A stretch of DNA of 64,000 nucleotides from Iningainema tapete BLCC-T55 (GTDB taxonomy: Bacteria > Cyanobacteriota > Cyanobacteriia > Cyanobacteriales > Nostocaceae). Below are positions 61,260-64,000 of the stretch, piece by piece (positions within the stretch are counted from its first letter, which is position 1; each line of letters opens with the position of its first letter). The position numbers were made by a program, and so were the translations under genes. The stretch covers positions 62,001 to 126,000 of the forward strand of contig NZ_JACXAE010000049.1 of the NCBI RefSeq assembly GCF_014698965.1, written 5' to 3'. The notes under the pieces are model-generated. The model saw only the letters and a program-made list of their open reading frames with translations. It ran no database searches and had not been told where the DNA came from.

Positions 61260-62726
61260 ATGAATATCCAATACACTTTTGACCAACCAGTCCTACTCAA
61301 ACAGTCTCCCACATGGTCGCGAGTAATTGCATGGGGAATTGTTGGCATCACAGCTTTTACAGTTATTTGGGCATCAGTATTCAAAATTGACGAGGCAGTT
61401 CCCGCTACTGGTAAATTAGAACCCCAAGGTGCAGTCACTGACATTCAAGCACCTGTAAATGGTGTCGTCAAATTGATTCACGTCAAAGATGGTCAACAAG
61501 TTAAAAAAGGTGATATATTAATCAGTCTGGAACAAACTACTGCTATAGCGCAGTTAAAATCATTACAGCAAAATCGTGCTTCATTGGTACAAGAAAACCA
61601 ATATTACCGCCAACAACTAAGCAAAAATCCTACCTACCCCACAAAAGTAGAGACTTCGTATTTCGCGTCTCTACAAATTCCCCCAGAAATAGCCACTTTA
61701 ACTCAAAGTCGTGCAGCAATAATAGCTGAAAATCAAGTCTACAGATCGCAGTTAAACAATTCTACGACAGGAATTGTCCTCACACCAGATCAACAGTTAC
61801 GTTTGCGCAGTCGCCAGTTAGATTTTAATTCCCGTATAACGGACATTAAATTAGAGATAGAAAAGACACAAGCGAAGTTGACTGAGGGACAATTGCAATT
61901 AGCCAGTGCTAAAGATGTCCTTGCCATCAATCGCAAAATTATTCAGGATATGGAACCAGTGGTGAAGGAAGGTGCGATTGCGCGATCGCAGTTTTTAGTA
62001 AGGCAACAAGAAGTTCTCAAAGCTCAGGCAGAAGTTGACAGACTCACAAAGGAACAGCAACAATTAAAATTAGCAATCATTCAAGCGAAAGAAAAAATCC
62101 GCAATACTGAGGCAATATCTAAAGAAGATTTACTATCACGCATTACTGCCAATGAAAAAAGCATAGCTGAAATTGACAGTCAGTTAACTAGAATAATTTT
62201 AGAAAATCAAAAGAAAATTAATGATATTGATAGTCAGTTAGCTCAAGCGCAAACTACCTTAAAATATCAAAAAATTACCTCTCCTATTAGTGGAACAGTT
62301 TTTGAATTAAAAGCAAAAACTCCTGGGTTTGTAGCTAACTCCAGCGAACCAATTTTGAAAATTGTTCCCAATGACAACCTGGTTGCTAAAGTTCATATTA
62401 CTAACAAAGACATAGGATTTGTTCAGCAAGGGCAGAAAGTTGATGTGAGAATAGATTCCTTTCCCTTCCAAGAGTATGGTGATATTAAAGGAGAGTTAAT
62501 TTCTATAGGCTCTGATGCATTACCACCAGATCAACTGTATCCTTTCTATCGTTTTCCAGCAAAAGTGCGCTTATCTCGTCAAACATTACTAATAAATCAT
62601 CGCGAACTGCCACTGCAATCAGGTATGTCAATTAATGCAAATATCAAATTACGTCAACGCACTGTTATGAGTATTTTCACAGATTTCTTAGTGCAAAAAA
62701 CTGAAAGTTTGAAATTTGTGCGCTAA
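61260..62726 (+). CDS. HlyD-family membrane fusion protein with inserted repeat
   Basis: The 488-residue protein has one transmembrane segment (about 20-42, VIAWGIVGITAFTVIWASVF). A biotinyl/lipoyl hairpin half (VTDIQAPVNGVVKLIHVKDG, QQVKKGDILISLE), a long coiled coil (about 95-345), the second half (ITSPISGTVFELKAKTPG) and a beta-barrel end complete it. It links the ABC exporter to an outer-membrane TolC. Residues about 130-138 (KVETSYFASL) are encoded by a GTAGAGAC palindrome, inserted in frame in the coiled-coil hairpin. No TolC gene is nearby. Confidence 0.92.
   Translation: MNIQYTFDQPVLLKQSPTWSRVIAWGIVGITAFTVIWASVFKIDEAVPATGKLEPQGAVTDIQAPVNGVVKLIHVKDGQQVKKGDILISLEQTTAIAQLKSLQQNRASLVQENQYYRQQLSKNPTYPTKVETSYFASLQIPPEIATLTQSRAAIIAENQVYRSQLNNSTTGIVLTPDQQLRLRSRQLDFNSRITDIKLEIEKTQAKLTEGQLQLASAKDVLAINRKIIQDMEPVVKEGAIARSQFLVRQQEVLKAQAEVDRLTKEQQQLKLAIIQAKEKIRNTEAISKEDLLSRITANEKSIAEIDSQLTRIILENQKKINDIDSQLAQAQTTLKYQKITSPISGTVFELKAKTPGFVANSSEPILKIVPNDNLVAKVHITNKDIGFVQQGQKVDVRIDSFPFQEYGDIKGELISIGSDALPPDQLYPFYRFPAKVRLSRQTLLINHRELPLQSGMSINANIKLRQRTVMSIFTDFLVQKTESLKFVR
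61647..61674. repeat. GTAGAGAC-type repeat inside the HlyD coding sequence
   Basis: All 28 bases are identical to the intergenic copy at 54987-55014, and the following AAA also matches. The frame is kept because the element is read without a stop in this phase. Confidence 0.93.
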
Positions 62727-62743
62727 ATCCCCGTAACTATTTC

Positions 62744-62791
62744 AGTCAGCCTCAGCTGACTTAAGCTATTAGCCTTGAACTGAAGTTCAAG
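62744..62791. repeat. Mosaic palindrome pair (modules B and A) after hlyD
   Basis: AGTCAGCCTCAGCTGACT (62744-62761), the linker TAAGCTATTAGC, then CTTGAACTGAAGTTCAAG (62774-62791). Confidence 0.88.
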
Positions 62792-62967
62792 GCGTTAAGG
62801 ATATCATTAAGAGTCTTTACTCGATTAGCTGCAATATCCACTCTAGCTTTTTGGACTAACTTATTCAATTTGAAATTGTAACAAATTCTGTAACAACATC
62901 ACTATTTTAACCTTTACTCGTTTAGATTAGGACAACAATTTAAGGAGAATTTCGGTATCGACGAGTG

Positions 62968-63811
<844 letters not shown>

Positions 63812-63823
63812 ATCCAAAATTTT

Positions 63824-64000
63824 ATGAAACCATTTAAATACTTAACTACCTTACTACTAACTTTTGTTGCTGTTCTTTGCTTTGCGCCAGCAGCTTGGGC
63901 ATTTTGTGGATTTTATGTTGCCAAAGCTGATACTAAATTATATAACAAAGCTTCTCAAGTAGTGATAGCGCGGGATGGAAATCGCACTGTTCTGACAATG
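63824..64000 (+). CDS. DUF2330 protein, N-terminal part at window edge
   Basis: 59 residues are visible: a signal peptide (TLLLTFVAVLCFAPAAWA), then FCGFYVAKADTKLYNKASQV and VIARDGNRTVLTM. This is the DUF2330 start, with Cys in CGFYVAKAD. The gene continues beyond the window. It probably forms a unit with the RnfD-like gene before it. Confidence 0.85.
   Translation, partial: MKPFKYLTTLLLTFVAVLCFAPAAWAFCGFYVAKADTKLYNKASQVVIARDGNRTVLTM

Overview
The window is chromosomal DNA of a filamentous, Nostocales-type cyanobacterium. The signs are frequent HIP1-like octamers (GCGATCGC) in an AT-rich background, gas vesicle genes, ferredoxin-thioredoxin reductase, a PedR-type regulator, a CBS-CP12 fusion, the proton extrusion protein PxcA, a cyanoexosortase with a PEP-CTERM protein, and many short interspersed palindromes of the kind common in Nostocales. 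I see no rRNA, tRNA, CRISPR array or intact insertion sequence.

Layout. 1-11.4 kb is a gas vesicle region. A Cdc48-like AAA ATPase runs off the left edge and is followed by a decayed nucleotidyltransferase-like/HTH pair. A compact leftward operon then encodes a double LamG protein, a GvpF/L protein and a duplicated Get3/ArsA ATPase. Next come gvpV, a leftward gvpJ-K-F-G operon and, divergently, gvpA-gvpC-gvpN. The rightward series continues with two small ORFs and a radical SAM enzyme. 11.4-16.9 kb holds an M20 amidohydrolase, bioD, a membrane Ser/Thr kinase and prs. 16.9-18.7 kb carries two related HigBA-like toxin-antitoxin pairs, one broken by a 5-bp duplication, plus a third decayed antitoxin. 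18.9-26.9 kb has typA, a PIN toxin-antitoxin pair, a GDSL esterase, ftrC-DUF309, the lptA-lptB-lptF/G export genes and CBS-CP12. 27-36 kb has an S8 protease, a small lipoprotein, a PiuC-like dioxygenase with a duplicated membrane protein, an orphan DNA methyltransferase, a GNAT protein, a HIRAN protein, a fructokinase and pedR. 36.2-40.0 kb looks like a glycan operon (DUF6391, glycosyltransferase, heptose-phosphate kinase-like, rmlB). 40-48.8 kb holds msrA, cyanoexosortase with a truncated partner, a PEP-CTERM protein, a UvrD-like helicase, pxcA, mltA and a PIN protein.

48.9-53.4 kb is an unusual array of small exported proteins: a lipoprotein, then seven signal-peptide proteins in one direction. 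At least four are close paralogues built from Gln/Asn/Ser/Thr/Gly-rich repeats loosely like curlin. An XRE regulator lies divergently upstream. 55.2-62.7 kb encodes two tandem PPC-domain proteins with EF-hand-like loops, a parvulin-type isomerase, an ABC exporter with cyclic-nucleotide-binding and inactive C39-like domains, and an HlyD adaptor. I read this as a type I secretion locus. The right edge has an RnfD/NqrB-like membrane protein and the start of a DUF2330 gene.

Two themes cut across genes. First, short palindromic repeats have inserted in frame into at least six coding sequences and supply the stop codon of several others. Second, many small systems are partly decayed. The strongest candidates for undescribed biology are the exported repeat-protein array, the small-protein/radical SAM extension of the gvp operon, and the LamG-GvpF-double Get3 operon.
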